Positions 1 to 8,339 of a stretch of DNA of 64,000 bases are shown in pieces (within the stretch, counting starts at the first letter, position 1; each line of letters opens with the position of its first letter). The notes below the pieces were generated by a model. That model was not told the DNA's origin and made no database searches. It saw only the letters and a list, made by a program, of their open reading frames with translations. Origin of the DNA: Symbiodinium natans (taxonomy: Eukaryota; Sar; Dinophyceae; Suessiales; Symbiodiniaceae); the NCBI GenBank assembly GCA_905221605.1, contig CAJNDS010000538.1, positions 1 to 64,000 of the forward strand, given 5' to 3'. The translations under genes were made by a program, and so were the position numbers.

Positions 1-337
<337 letters not shown>

Positions 338-751
338 ATGCCTGTGCTCAGTTGATGCGCCGCCTTTGGCTGCTTGGAGGAGATGCTTCGCAGGAAGAGA
401 ACTCTCCTGCGCACAGTGTCGCAAGCACTACCAGCTCAAGCCGCCCGCGCATGGTAGCTGTCGAACCGGCCAAGGCCCCGAACTTCATCTCTTTAACAGC
501 TTTCGGGGCCCTCTTAACATCTCAAGGCTTTCTAGCTTTTGCCAGCTGATGGTCACTTGGAGGCTTTAGCCCCCAGCATTTCGAGATTCTGCCGCAGACA
601 GCATATCCACGAGCTGGCCCGGTCCCAATTCCGGGGGGAGAACTTAGATCGTCTTAGACTGCATCTTTCACTCCTAAGTGTGAGGGTTCTCGTCTTTCCG
701 CAGGACGAGGGGAGTCTGATCGTGCTTCGGCACTTCAGTCGAAACAAGCGG
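338..751 (+). other. LINE-A 5' region with two plain hairpins
   Basis: This is the leader before the first ATG of the endonuclease/RT ORF. Two perfect inverted repeats are visible: CGCAGGA/TCCTGCG at 389-411 (9-nt loop) and GGCCCCGAA/TTCGGGGCC at 474-510 (19-nt loop). Neither contains the GAGG-TCN-CCTC core. The ORF frame is open from 539, but the codon there is TTG, so this part may be untranslated. Confidence 0.6.
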
Positions 752-3700
752 ATGGCAGAGGGTTTAATTCGGAAACACTCCTATCGTCGGGCCTGTCACC
801 GAGCCTTAAGGGACGGTTGCGCAGTACCATATCGAAGGACAAATTTGCCTCTAAGCCAGGCACAGGCAAGCGCAGGCACGGCTGCACCTAGTGCAAGCCA
901 AGAGACTAAGGAAAACATGCATGCTCAATTTGCACCGCAGCTTCCTCTTAGGCAACCGCGCAGGCGTCACCCCAGAGGCGGTCGCGAAGCCAAACCACTG
1001 CGAGTTTTCTCGTGGAATGCAGGTGGATTAAGCCAGCAATTGTGGGCAGAGTTCAAGGAGTGGCTGCAACATCAGCAGGACCTTGATGTTATCTTTATCC
1101 AGGAAACCCACTGGACTACCTCATCCCAATTTCAGGTGCATGGCTGGACAGCTGTTTCAGGCGGTTTACCGGATGAAGAGCTCGTGAGGTCCCCTCCCGC
1201 TCAAACACCCCAGTTGCCCGGACAGCCTAAGCACCGGCGCTCAGCGGGTGTTCTCACTCTACTATCGCCTAGCATAGACTCTGCAACACTGCGCTGGCAG
1301 GATCTACACCCAGGCCGTGCTCACGAGGTTCACTGCGAAGTCCGAGGTCACCCAGTGCTCCTGCTCAACTGCTATCAGTACACTAAGCAGAGGGGCATGA
1401 CGGAGCAAGACCACTATGCCACCCAGAGCAAAGTTCTCTCCTCCCTAGGCAAGTCCCTCTCCAACCTATCACAGCGCACTGTTCCGGTACTGGCGGGCGA
1501 CTTCAACTCGTCCCTAAAACCTAATCCCCCCTATGTAGGGGGAGTGGTACCGGCAGGGTCTTCTAAGCACAAACCGGTTCAGAAGCAGTTCCAGAAGTTT
1601 CTTCAGCGAAACTCTCTAGTTGCGCTTAACACATGGCAAGGGCGAAAGGCAAACACCTTCACCTCGCCACAGGGCAGCTCTCAGATAGATTTCATCTTGA
1701 CATCCAAATTCTATGCTGCTCAGCTAGCCCGCAAAGTGTGTGTCCTCAAGGACTTTAAGCTAGGAGCATGGAGAAAAGGCGGCAAACACACGCCACTCCG
1801 GACGGCAGTACCGCTCAAGAAGGTCTGGAGACAACCGTTCTCGACCAAAACTCAGCCAGTAGTCCCTTCTAAACAAAAGTCCCTACTGGCTCAACATGTT
1901 AGACAAAATACTCCTCTGGCTAAAACCCTGCGAGACCAAGTTGCACAGGACGTTGACAAACTCCGAGCGCAGAAGAATGGAGAGCCTCTTCACCCTGATG
2001 CGGTCAACGAGCTTCTTCTCGAACATGCCAAGACCTTCCAACCGAGGGACCCAGGAGCAGGCACCTCAGACGCGGCTCCGACAGCACAACCTCTGTGGCG
2101 GCTTCATAACAATCGGCAGACTGCACTAAGGAACCGAAGACGTGAGGATGACGTCATAAATAAGATGGCCCGCACCGAGCACCTCAAACAGGCTCAGCGC
2201 TCACTAGACGAGGCAGCCAAGACACATGCCCTCCAGATAAAAAATCAGGCCCGAGCAAGGACTCATCGCACTCTGACAGAGATTTCTGAGAAGGTCAAAC
2301 GAGATCCACATGCGGCATATCGCTCTTTACAACATGTAGCTCCCTGGTCTCCTGCACCTAGAGTCTGCCTCAGATCGCCATGCGGCCGTATCCTAACTGA
2401 GTCCGAGGGGCTAGCCGAGCTAAAGAGACATAGTCTTTCCATCTTCTCCTCGCATCCCCCCCTAGCCAGTGGGGTAGGCCAAGCCTTGCCCAAGCTGGAC
2501 AAAAGCAGTCTGGCAAAAGGCATAGCCTCTATAAAGCCGGAAAAGGCAGTACCGCAAGGATCTGCCCCAGCATCCATGTACCGCCTTTGTGCCTCAACAG
2601 TGGCCGATAATTACTGTGACTATCTTGAAGCGGTGCCTCTGGCTCCCGCTCTGACCCATCCGGCGTGCGAGGTCACCTCCTGCCAGGGGAAGAGCGAACC
2701 TCGGCATAACACAGCACCACTGAATCAAGCCGAGCCACCCTCGCTGCCTACAACGGCCAAATCAGCAGACCTCAGCTTCATACCCAAGCCCTCTAAACCT
2801 GCCTCTAAGCCGGAGAACTTGCGACCGCTAGGCATCATTAGGCCAGATGGCAAAGGCATAGCCTCTGAGGCTAGGAGACGGCTTGACCCCCTTTTTAAGA
2901 AGGCCCACTTTGCCTCCCCTCAATTTGCCTATATTCCAGGCCGCGGTATCGCCGACGCCCAACTCCGGGTGATTGGCCACGCAAGGCGTGTCCGAGCCAT
3001 GCTTCGATCCCGAGCACCGGACAGGTTCTGCACTCCCAAGCGCAAGAAGGGTAAGCCAGATCTGATTGGAGGCTTCACCTTCTCACTAGACCTCTCTCAA
3101 GCTTTTGACAAAACAAGTAGAGAGGCTCTCTTGCGCTCACTAATAACTTACGGGGCCTCACCCGCAGACGTTGAGCTGGTTGCGTCCCTTCATAGGGAAG
3201 CCCAGTATAACTTGCGCTATGGAAGAAGCCAGGACACAGTCACCTCAACAAGAGGTATAAAGCAAGGCTGCAAACTAGCCCCCTCTCTCTTCTCCCTGGT
3301 CATCACGGAGGCGTTCCGGCTTATGGCTACCCACATAGGGTTCCCTCCCATACAGCAGTTCCTCACAGGCTTTGCGGATGACCTCGTCATTCACCGTGAC
3401 ATCCACAACTGGTCCGATCTCTACGCGGCTCATGACATGGTCAGATTGTTACTGCATTACCTGCAAGAAGCCGGACTAGAAGTAAATTATGCCAAGTGCA
3501 ACATCATGGTCAAACTAGCAGGTCGCCACGCACAGCATGCCAAGAAGCTCTTCAAGTCACAGGAACTCCGCTCAGGCCGGAAGGTTACGGTCTGGAACAT
3601 AGATGCCCCAGAGCAACCAAGACGGCCAATTCTGCTCTCGACTTCCTCTGTTCTTCCCCCTCTCCCCTCCCTTCCTTCCTTCGAGCTGGTAGACTCCTTC

Positions 3701-4522
3701 AAGTATCTAGGGGTTATGGTCAGCTACTCAAACCCGGAAGATCTTACTTATTCCTTAAGACAAGAGAGAGCGGCGAAGAAAAAACAGACTGTGCGCAAAT
3801 TCATTCACAATAAGCGCAGGACAAAAACCGCATCTAGGCTGCTTGTCTGGAGAGCCACCGTCTGGTCCACGGCCACTTTTGGACTTGAATCCGTCGGTCT
3901 CTCAGGAAGGCGGGCACGGGCACTCCGTTCATGGCATGCCAGACAGGTGCGAGCTGTAACACACAACCCTGTGCATAAAACTCGTGAAACTACAGCAGAG
4001 CTCTTTGCACGTCTTAAACTCGTCTCTCCCATTCAGCAGCTTCATGATCGCTCAGCCCAGCGCCTAGACTCCCTTCGCAAGCGCCGGCATGCAGCACCAG
4101 CGAGTGAGGTCACCTCCTGCTCAACATCCACGCCGGCCAACACGAGTTCTTCGCTCCTCACCCAGTCCGGCGCCTGGCCAAGTGAGGATATCCTAACCAT
4201 TCCCTCCACCCTGCAAACGGCGGAGGAAATTGTAGCCTCTTACAGCAAGCTGCTCAGGGAGGTCGACAATGACCCTTCTCCGGACGTGCCCATGCACACA
4301 TGCTGTGGCAAGGTATTTCGCACTGCGGCGGGCATGAGAACACACCGGACAGTCAAGCATCCGGCTCCTGTTCCGCCGCCCCTTGAATTCTCACGCCTAA
4401 AGCACTCCGTGGGAGGCCTGCCTCAATGCTCAAACTGCCAGGCGAAATTTAAAAACTGGCATAATCTACAACAACACGTTGAGCGCAGAGTCTGCCGACA
4501 GGGCTGGCTTCAAGCTTTCTAG
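752..4522 (+). CDS. LINE-A endonuclease/reverse transcriptase with C-terminal zinc fingers
   Basis: This is the enzyme of target-primed reverse transcription. Numbering is from the open-frame start at 539 (TTG, not ATG). In-frame ATGs are at 752 and 917; 917 matches the start of the LINE-B equivalent best. The AP-endonuclease (EEP) domain shows WNAGG near residue 159, QETHW, GDFN at 320-323 and QIDFIL. The reverse transcriptase has the finger motif LRPLGIIRPDGK, SLDLSQAFD, the GIKQGCKLAPSLF block and the catalytic FADD at 945-948. Two C2H2-like fingers lie near 1256-1275 and 1296-1315. Core hairpins at 1178, 2662 and 4083 are read through in frame. The frame ends 43 nt inside the next ORF, which is in the +1 frame, so that product needs a frameshift, re-initiation or its own ATG. 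The gene is intact. Confidence 0.93.
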   Translation: MAEGLIRKHSYRRACHRALRDGCAVPYRRTNLPLSQAQASAGTAAPSASQETKENMHAQFAPQLPLRQPRRRHPRGGREAKPLRVFSWNAGGLSQQLWAEFKEWLQHQQDLDVIFIQETHWTTSSQFQVHGWTAVSGGLPDEELVRSPPAQTPQLPGQPKHRRSAGVLTLLSPSIDSATLRWQDLHPGRAHEVHCEVRGHPVLLLNCYQYTKQRGMTEQDHYATQSKVLSSLGKSLSNLSQRTVPVLAGDFNSSLKPNPPYVGGVVPAGSSKHKPVQKQFQKFLQRNSLVALNTWQGRKANTFTSPQGSSQIDFILTSKFYAAQLARKVCVLKDFKLGAWRKGGKHTPLRTAVPLKKVWRQPFSTKTQPVVPSKQKSLLAQHVRQNTPLAKTLRDQVAQDVDKLRAQKNGEPLHPDAVNELLLEHAKTFQPRDPGAGTSDAAPTAQPLWRLHNNRQTALRNRRREDDVINKMARTEHLKQAQRSLDEAAKTHALQIKNQARARTHRTLTEISEKVKRDPHAAYRSLQHVAPWSPAPRVCLRSPCGRILTESEGLAELKRHSLSIFSSHPPLASGVGQALPKLDKSSLAKGIASIKPEKAVPQGSAPASMYRLCASTVADNYCDYLEAVPLAPALTHPACEVTSCQGKSEPRHNTAPLNQAEPPSLPTTAKSADLSFIPKPSKPASKPENLRPLGIIRPDGKGIASEARRRLDPLFKKAHFASPQFAYIPGRGIADAQLRVIGHARRVRAMLRSRAPDRFCTPKRKKGKPDLIGGFTFSLDLSQAFDKTSREALLRSLITYGASPADVELVASLHREAQYNLRYGRSQDTVTSTRGIKQGCKLAPSLFSLVITEAFRLMATHIGFPPIQQFLTGFADDLVIHRDIHNWSDLYAAHDMVRLLLHYLQEAGLEVNYAKCNIMVKLAGRHAQHAKKLFKSQELRSGRKVTVWNIDAPEQPRRPILLSTSSVLPPLPSLPSFELVDSFKYLGVMVSYSNPEDLTYSLRQERAAKKKQTVRKFIHNKRRTKTASRLLVWRATVWSTATFGLESVGLSGRRARALRSWHARQVRAVTHNPVHKTRETTAELFARLKLVSPIQQLHDRSAQRLDSLRKRRHAAPASEVTSCSTSTPANTSSSLLTQSGAWPSEDILTIPSTLQTAEEIVASYSKLLREVDNDPSPDVPMHTCCGKVFRTAAGMRTHRTVKHPAPVPPPLEFSRLKHSVGGLPQCSNCQAKFKNWHNLQQHVERRVCRQGWLQAF
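1178..1202. repeat. A-type hairpin 1
   Basis: Outer stem GAGC/GCTC surrounds the core GTGAGGTCCCCTCCC. It is read in frame in the endonuclease domain (VRSPP). Confidence 0.7.
2662..2684. repeat. A-type hairpin 2
   Basis: Outer stem GGC/GCC surrounds core GCGAGGTCACCTCCT. It is read in frame between the endonuclease and RT (EVTSC). Confidence 0.65.
4083..4137. repeat. A-type hairpin 3
   Basis: Inner arm AGC/GCT flanks core GAGTGAGGTCACCTCCT. GCCGGC lies on both sides further out. It is in frame as EVTSC. Confidence 0.65.
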
Positions 4523-6143
4523 ACCTGAGGCGGCCACTCAGGCTGACGAAGCTCCTCCCAAGGCGAGTGAGGTCTCCTCCAGCCAGGAGCTCGTGCCCTC
4601 GTCAGACTGCCGTGCTACTGCCGCACCCTCGGTCCAACTTACCTTGCAGATAGACACAGTGCCGCTCATCTCGCGCATGCGCACCGAACTGCTGCAACAG
4701 GCCGGAACCCAGACCTTCCTCAAGCTCCTCACCGGCCACCTTGGCCAGCAACTCACCAGGACCTGTCTGCTCTGCGACTCGTGGATAGCCTCCACGACAA
4801 AAATAGCCTTCCACCTCACAAAGAAACACGGGGCAGAATGGGACTCTTATAAGGCTTCTGCGGGGAATAACACCTCTAAGATGTATGTGCTGACCCGCCT
4901 GTCCCCCTGTCCTGCCTGTGGAGTGAAAGTGGAGAGCGCCCCCCGACACACGAAGCAGTGCCCGGTCATTCAGCAATTACAACTCTTCTTCTTTCTGCAC
5001 CCTGACGCCCCTCTTTCCAGAATGCACTCGTCCCTCCAACACACTCAACTCTCACATCTCTCGCCCCCCACCTCTGGGGCTGGCGTATCTCCTTCTGCGG
5101 TCCCTACCCCCAGGCCGAACACGACAACATCACACCAACACGAATCTCCCACACAGGCTACCCCCCAACCAACGACGTTCCAACAGCGGACCCTGCAGGC
5201 TCCCAATCCCAGGTCCAAGCAAAGCCAGCTTCAGAGATGGTTTCGCCCAGGGAGTGCCTCCCAGGCTGCACAGCCGGGCGCAGGACCTCCTCCGCCAGCA
5301 CCGACAGACCTGGATGCCTCTCCTCCGCCACCGCCTCCTGCAGCTCAGCCTATGCCACAGTTGATTAATCCTCATAACTTATGCTACGCCATTTCAGTCT
5401 TGCAGATGATTAGCGCTCTGAGGGAAGAACCCTCAGTGGACTGGTCGAACCTTCAGCCTCTCCAGAGGGAACTTCGAGCAAGGGCCTCGCACCCAGTCTC
5501 TATTCTTGCACTAGAATCGCTCCCGCATTGTCATCCTGACCGGAGGCTTGCTAATAGGCAAAGCGATGCACTCGAGTACTTGATGTTTTTGTTGGCTAAC
5601 CACCATGGCTCCTTACAAGGCACCCCCTGGAAGAGAGTCTATGATGCTGACATACCCGACTCAACCGGCTTCTCCCCCCTTCTACTAACCTTCCCGGAAG
5701 GCACAGACCCGACCAGGCTGTCCCAGCCTGACTCCCAGGCAGCGCCCATCTTAGCCTATTCACTGTCCTTTTTTGTGCACGAGTGGCACTCTCCACATGA
5801 CTCGAAGGCGGCACTGCTGTATACACCTCCTTATATCTTTGTGTCTCTGCCAAGGTTCACAAATGCCGGAGAGAAGCAACACTGGAGACTCACGGGCTTG
5901 CAGGACGAAATACAGCTGCCTGCATGGACCGGGCCTCACTCTCAATCCTTTGTTCGCTACAGATCCGTCTCGGGACTCTTTCACATAGGGCAGGAAGCCA
6001 CCTCAGGTCATTACAGATCCTTCACCTTGCTTCCTTCTCTGCAGGTAGGTGATGACTCCAGCCCAGGCTTCTCGCCTACGAGCGAGGAACGTGCACAGAT
6101 CGGGTCAGGAGCTTACCTTTTGCTCCTCCAACGCTTAAGTTAA
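4479..6143 (+). CDS. LINE-A zinc-finger plus USP-type deubiquitinase-like protein
   Basis: The N-terminal part carries two Cys/His clusters (CLLC...HLTKKH near residues 93-115 and CPAC...H...C near 143-160), homologous to the last zinc-finger pair of the LINE-B RT protein. A Pro-rich linker follows. The C-terminal half has the hallmarks of peptidase family C19: a Cys box NPHNLCYAISVLQ with Cys302, a DALEYLMFLL box matching the QQDAxEFL box, and a His box SGHYRSF with His511. The substrate is presumably ubiquitin or a ubiquitin-like protein; this is inferred from family. The frame begins at a TTG inside the end of the RT ORF, and the first ATG is at 4677. A hairpin at 4551-4590 is read in frame. 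LINE-B carries the same protease as a separate ORF. Confidence 0.8.
   Translation: MSAESADRAGFKLSRPEAATQADEAPPKASEVSSSQELVPSSDCRATAAPSVQLTLQIDTVPLISRMRTELLQQAGTQTFLKLLTGHLGQQLTRTCLLCDSWIASTTKIAFHLTKKHGAEWDSYKASAGNNTSKMYVLTRLSPCPACGVKVESAPRHTKQCPVIQQLQLFFFLHPDAPLSRMHSSLQHTQLSHLSPPTSGAGVSPSAVPTPRPNTTTSHQHESPTQATPQPTTFQQRTLQAPNPRSKQSQLQRWFRPGSASQAAQPGAGPPPPAPTDLDASPPPPPPAAQPMPQLINPHNLCYAISVLQMISALREEPSVDWSNLQPLQRELRARASHPVSILALESLPHCHPDRRLANRQSDALEYLMFLLANHHGSLQGTPWKRVYDADIPDSTGFSPLLLTFPEGTDPTRLSQPDSQAAPILAYSLSFFVHEWHSPHDSKAALLYTPPYIFVSLPRFTNAGEKQHWRLTGLQDEIQLPAWTGPHSQSFVRYRSVSGLFHIGQEATSGHYRSFTLLPSLQVGDDSSPGFSPTSEERAQIGSGAYLLLLQRLS
4551..4590. repeat. A-type hairpin 4
   Basis: Arms GCTCCT...GGC and GCC...AGGAGC surround core GAGTGAGGTCTCCTCCA. 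It lies near the start of the zinc-finger/USP frame. Confidence 0.75.
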
Positions 6144-6150
6144 GTCCCAT

Positions 6151-6183
6151 TCACCTTCGTGTGAGGTCCCCTCCTGAAGGTGA
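6151..6183. repeat. A-type hairpin 5
   Basis: Perfect 8-bp arms TCACCTTC/GAAGGTGA flank the core. It lies between the USP stop and the ORF-h start. Confidence 0.85.
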
Positions 6184-6231
6184 GCGGGCAGCGTTTTACT
6201 TGTGCTACCATGCGTGTCCTCCCTAAGCGCT

Positions 6232-7305
6232 ATGGAGCAAGCCCAGCAGGAGCTGCTGAACAACCCCGCACTATGCCAAGTGCTCTTTAAGAACCTCCCC
6301 CATCTTGCCGCTTCATCCATGGCTGCCCGGGCATTTGGCCCTGATGAACGTTCAACGTCCAGAGAACTGGTCCCTGCTCACGACAGGGACAGGCCTCCCA
6401 AACAGCGCCGTCAGCAGAAGGATCTGGAGCAGGACGAGGAAATGCCGCCGACTCGATTGCCCTCACCATCCAGGAGGCCCAAGAGGACTGGTCGCCGTAA
6501 TGGCTCCAGACCAAGGGCCTCGCGCAACGGTCCGCAGCAATCAAAGCAGGAGGTCAAACCAACCGCTGACCTCTTGGCTAGCATCATCTTGGCCCTGCTG
6601 AATCACGAGGATGAATTGACAGCTTTGCGATACCATCATGGATGGATCTTCTACGCCACGGTGCACCAGGCGAACAGTGTGGTTCCCTCCTTGGCACGGA
6701 TCCAGCAACAGTGGAAGTCGGACCAGCCCCAGGACTCCCCTGGCACGCCTGTTCGCCACGCCCTGTTCATCGGTCTCCTTCACGAGCTGCACACTCGAGC
6801 CCAGGGCTTCGATCACGTCGCCTATGACAGCACGAACCAGGACAAGGAATCAGCACTTATCTCTCTACCAGGAGCACTTGCCTCCCGAGGTCGACACCAC
6901 ACGGACGAGAACCCTGCCTTCTACTGGAACTACATGAGATGGGACGCCAAACAGCGGAAGGTAGTCATCGATGCCCAACGCCCTCCTCTCTCGCCCAAGG
7001 TTGTCTCCACCCACCTGGCGGCTATGCTCAAGCTAGATCAGGAACAGCTCACCAAGTTCAGGCCGTCCAGACCGCTGCGAACCAACCTGACGGAAGAAAG
7101 GCCGGTCATAGCCTTCCTCCTGGAACTGGCCCTGACTATCGGAGACGACCACGAGGCAATGCACGCCTTTCGACTTCTAGCGAACAACTCAATCTGGAAC
7201 CTAGTTGGGGTCACCATGCGCAGGGAGGGCCTAAGACGGTCTCCACAGATGCAGACCCTCCGCGATCAGCTAGAAGCGCTGCGCACAGGAGGCAACGAGG
7301 ACTAA
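6232..7305 (+). CDS. Conserved LINE helical protein (ORF-h), LINE-A copy
   Basis: I recognise no known family. After a basic, disordered N-terminus (Arg/Lys/Pro-rich to about residue 120), the protein is predicted to be mostly helical. It aligns with the LINE-B protein at 34378-35094 plus its tail in another frame. The matching blocks are ALLNHEDELTAL / TALRHEHQLTIL, a WIFYATVHQANSVV-like segment, FYWNYMRWDAKQRK / LQWIYNEWNPVQKK, and LLANNSIWNLVGVTMRREG / LLANNCAGKLIGLRLRRER. Conservation between two otherwise divergent LINEs indicates a core retroelement function, perhaps RNA binding (the basic N-terminus is suggestive only). The start is the ATG at 6232, 49 nt after a core hairpin. Confidence 0.8.
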   Translation: MEQAQQELLNNPALCQVLFKNLPHLAASSMAARAFGPDERSTSRELVPAHDRDRPPKQRRQQKDLEQDEEMPPTRLPSPSRRPKRTGRRNGSRPRASRNGPQQSKQEVKPTADLLASIILALLNHEDELTALRYHHGWIFYATVHQANSVVPSLARIQQQWKSDQPQDSPGTPVRHALFIGLLHELHTRAQGFDHVAYDSTNQDKESALISLPGALASRGRHHTDENPAFYWNYMRWDAKQRKVVIDAQRPPLSPKVVSTHLAAMLKLDQEQLTKFRPSRPLRTNLTEERPVIAFLLELALTIGDDHEAMHAFRLLANNSIWNLVGVTMRREGLRRSPQMQTLRDQLEALRTGGNED

Positions 7306-7314
7306 AGTTTTCCA

Positions 7315-7349
7315 GGACATCCGAGTCGAGGTCCCCTCCTGAGCTGTCC
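7315..7349. repeat. A-type hairpin 6
   Basis: Arms GGACA/TGTCC surround a slightly altered core (GTCGAGGTCCCCTCCT), just after the ORF-h stop. Confidence 0.75.
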
Positions 7350-7401
7350 AAGGCCCCCTCGCCTTCCTAAGGGATCTAGCTTGTCACTTAGCCTCAGACA
7401 A

Positions 7402-7445
7402 CCCTCTTACTCTCGTGTAGAGGTCCCCTCCTGAGAGAACGAGGG
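7402..7445. repeat. A-type hairpin 7
   Basis: Arms CCCTC and CTCTC pair with GAGAG and GAGGG. The core is GTAGAGGTCCCCTCCT. Confidence 0.8.
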
Positions 7446-7756
7446 CGCTGATGAGTCAGCCCGTTTCTCCCTTGTCTGGCGCCTCGCGCGCACCGTGCCT
7501 GCCAGGAAAAGTCTTTTCTGCACCACATGTCAAGCTTCACTATTGCATCGAACTGCCTTTCTCCCATTACAACTGAGGCCGAGCTTCACTTATGCCAGCC
7601 GTCGACCAGAGCGAGCCACACCACAGGCTCTCGCATGACTTACAAGCTATGGGACCGTTTTCCGCCATGCGCCTGACCGAAGCCCTAACTTAGCTCAGCA
7701 TCAGCCGTTCTGCTCATATTGATCAGTACTGACAGTTCCTCCACTATCACCACGCC

Positions 7757-8062
7757 ATGGCAACCAACCCGGAGGGCACGATTCTCGCCATTGAAAACAC
7801 CCCTGGCACTCACACCCAGACGACGACAAGCCAGGCCAGTGTAGCCCAAGCTCTGGTCAAGGCAACGGCACCTCCGCCACCACAGTCATCATGCGGAGCA
7901 GGCTGCGACCAATGCCACAGTGCTCCATGTGTTCGACACAAGCCGGGACATCTGTGGCACTGCTGTTTCGGGTGTGAGACTCCTGGGCGGTGCAACAAGC
8001 CCGCTCCAGGTACTGGTAGCTTTGAGCAGGATAGAGCTCGACATTTTGCGACCAGCAAGTGA
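7757..8062 (+). CDS. Small Cys/His-rich protein of LINE-A
   Basis: This 101-residue ORF begins with an ATG. Its second half is dense in Cys and His (CGAGCDQCH, CVRHKPGHLWHCCFGC, CNK), suggesting a compact metal-binding module; I recognise no family. The stop codon is the TGA inside the hairpin core (AAGTGAGGTC), an arrangement also seen at 11426, 38062 and 42848. That shared arrangement supports it as a real gene despite its size. Confidence 0.5.
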   Translation: MATNPEGTILAIENTPGTHTQTTTSQASVAQALVKATAPPPPQSSCGAGCDQCHSAPCVRHKPGHLWHCCFGCETPGRCNKPAPGTGSFEQDRARHFATSK

Positions 8063-8079
8063 GGTCTCCTCCTGCAGGT
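8051..8079. repeat. A-type hairpin 8
   Basis: Arms ACCaGCA/TGCaGGT have one mismatch. The TGA of the core is the stop of the small Cys/His-rich ORF. Confidence 0.75.
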
Positions 8080-8339
8080 AAAACGCAGCTATGCTCTCAC
8101 AGCTGCGCGCCGTCGACCGAGCCAACAGTCTCAACTAAAACAATCTGCCCTAAATGCACGACAGCACTAAGCTCATCCAATGTCTCTCCGTTCCTATATT
8201 GCTGCACAGGCCCCCCTGTCGAGCCCAGCACTCAGCCAGTCCTTGTGCATTGCTGAGACAAATGTCTGACCTTACGCTCTGGCAAGACTCTGTGCTCAAA
8301 GAAGGTCCACTAGGTCTACAGCGCAGGGCACCTAGGACC

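Larger units (their letters stand above)
7306..7756 (+). other. LINE-A intercistronic spacer with two hairpins
   Basis: This 451-bp stretch has no credible ORF. It holds two core hairpins (7315-7349 and 7402-7445). The remainder, 7446-7756, shows nothing further that I can name. Confidence 0.6.
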
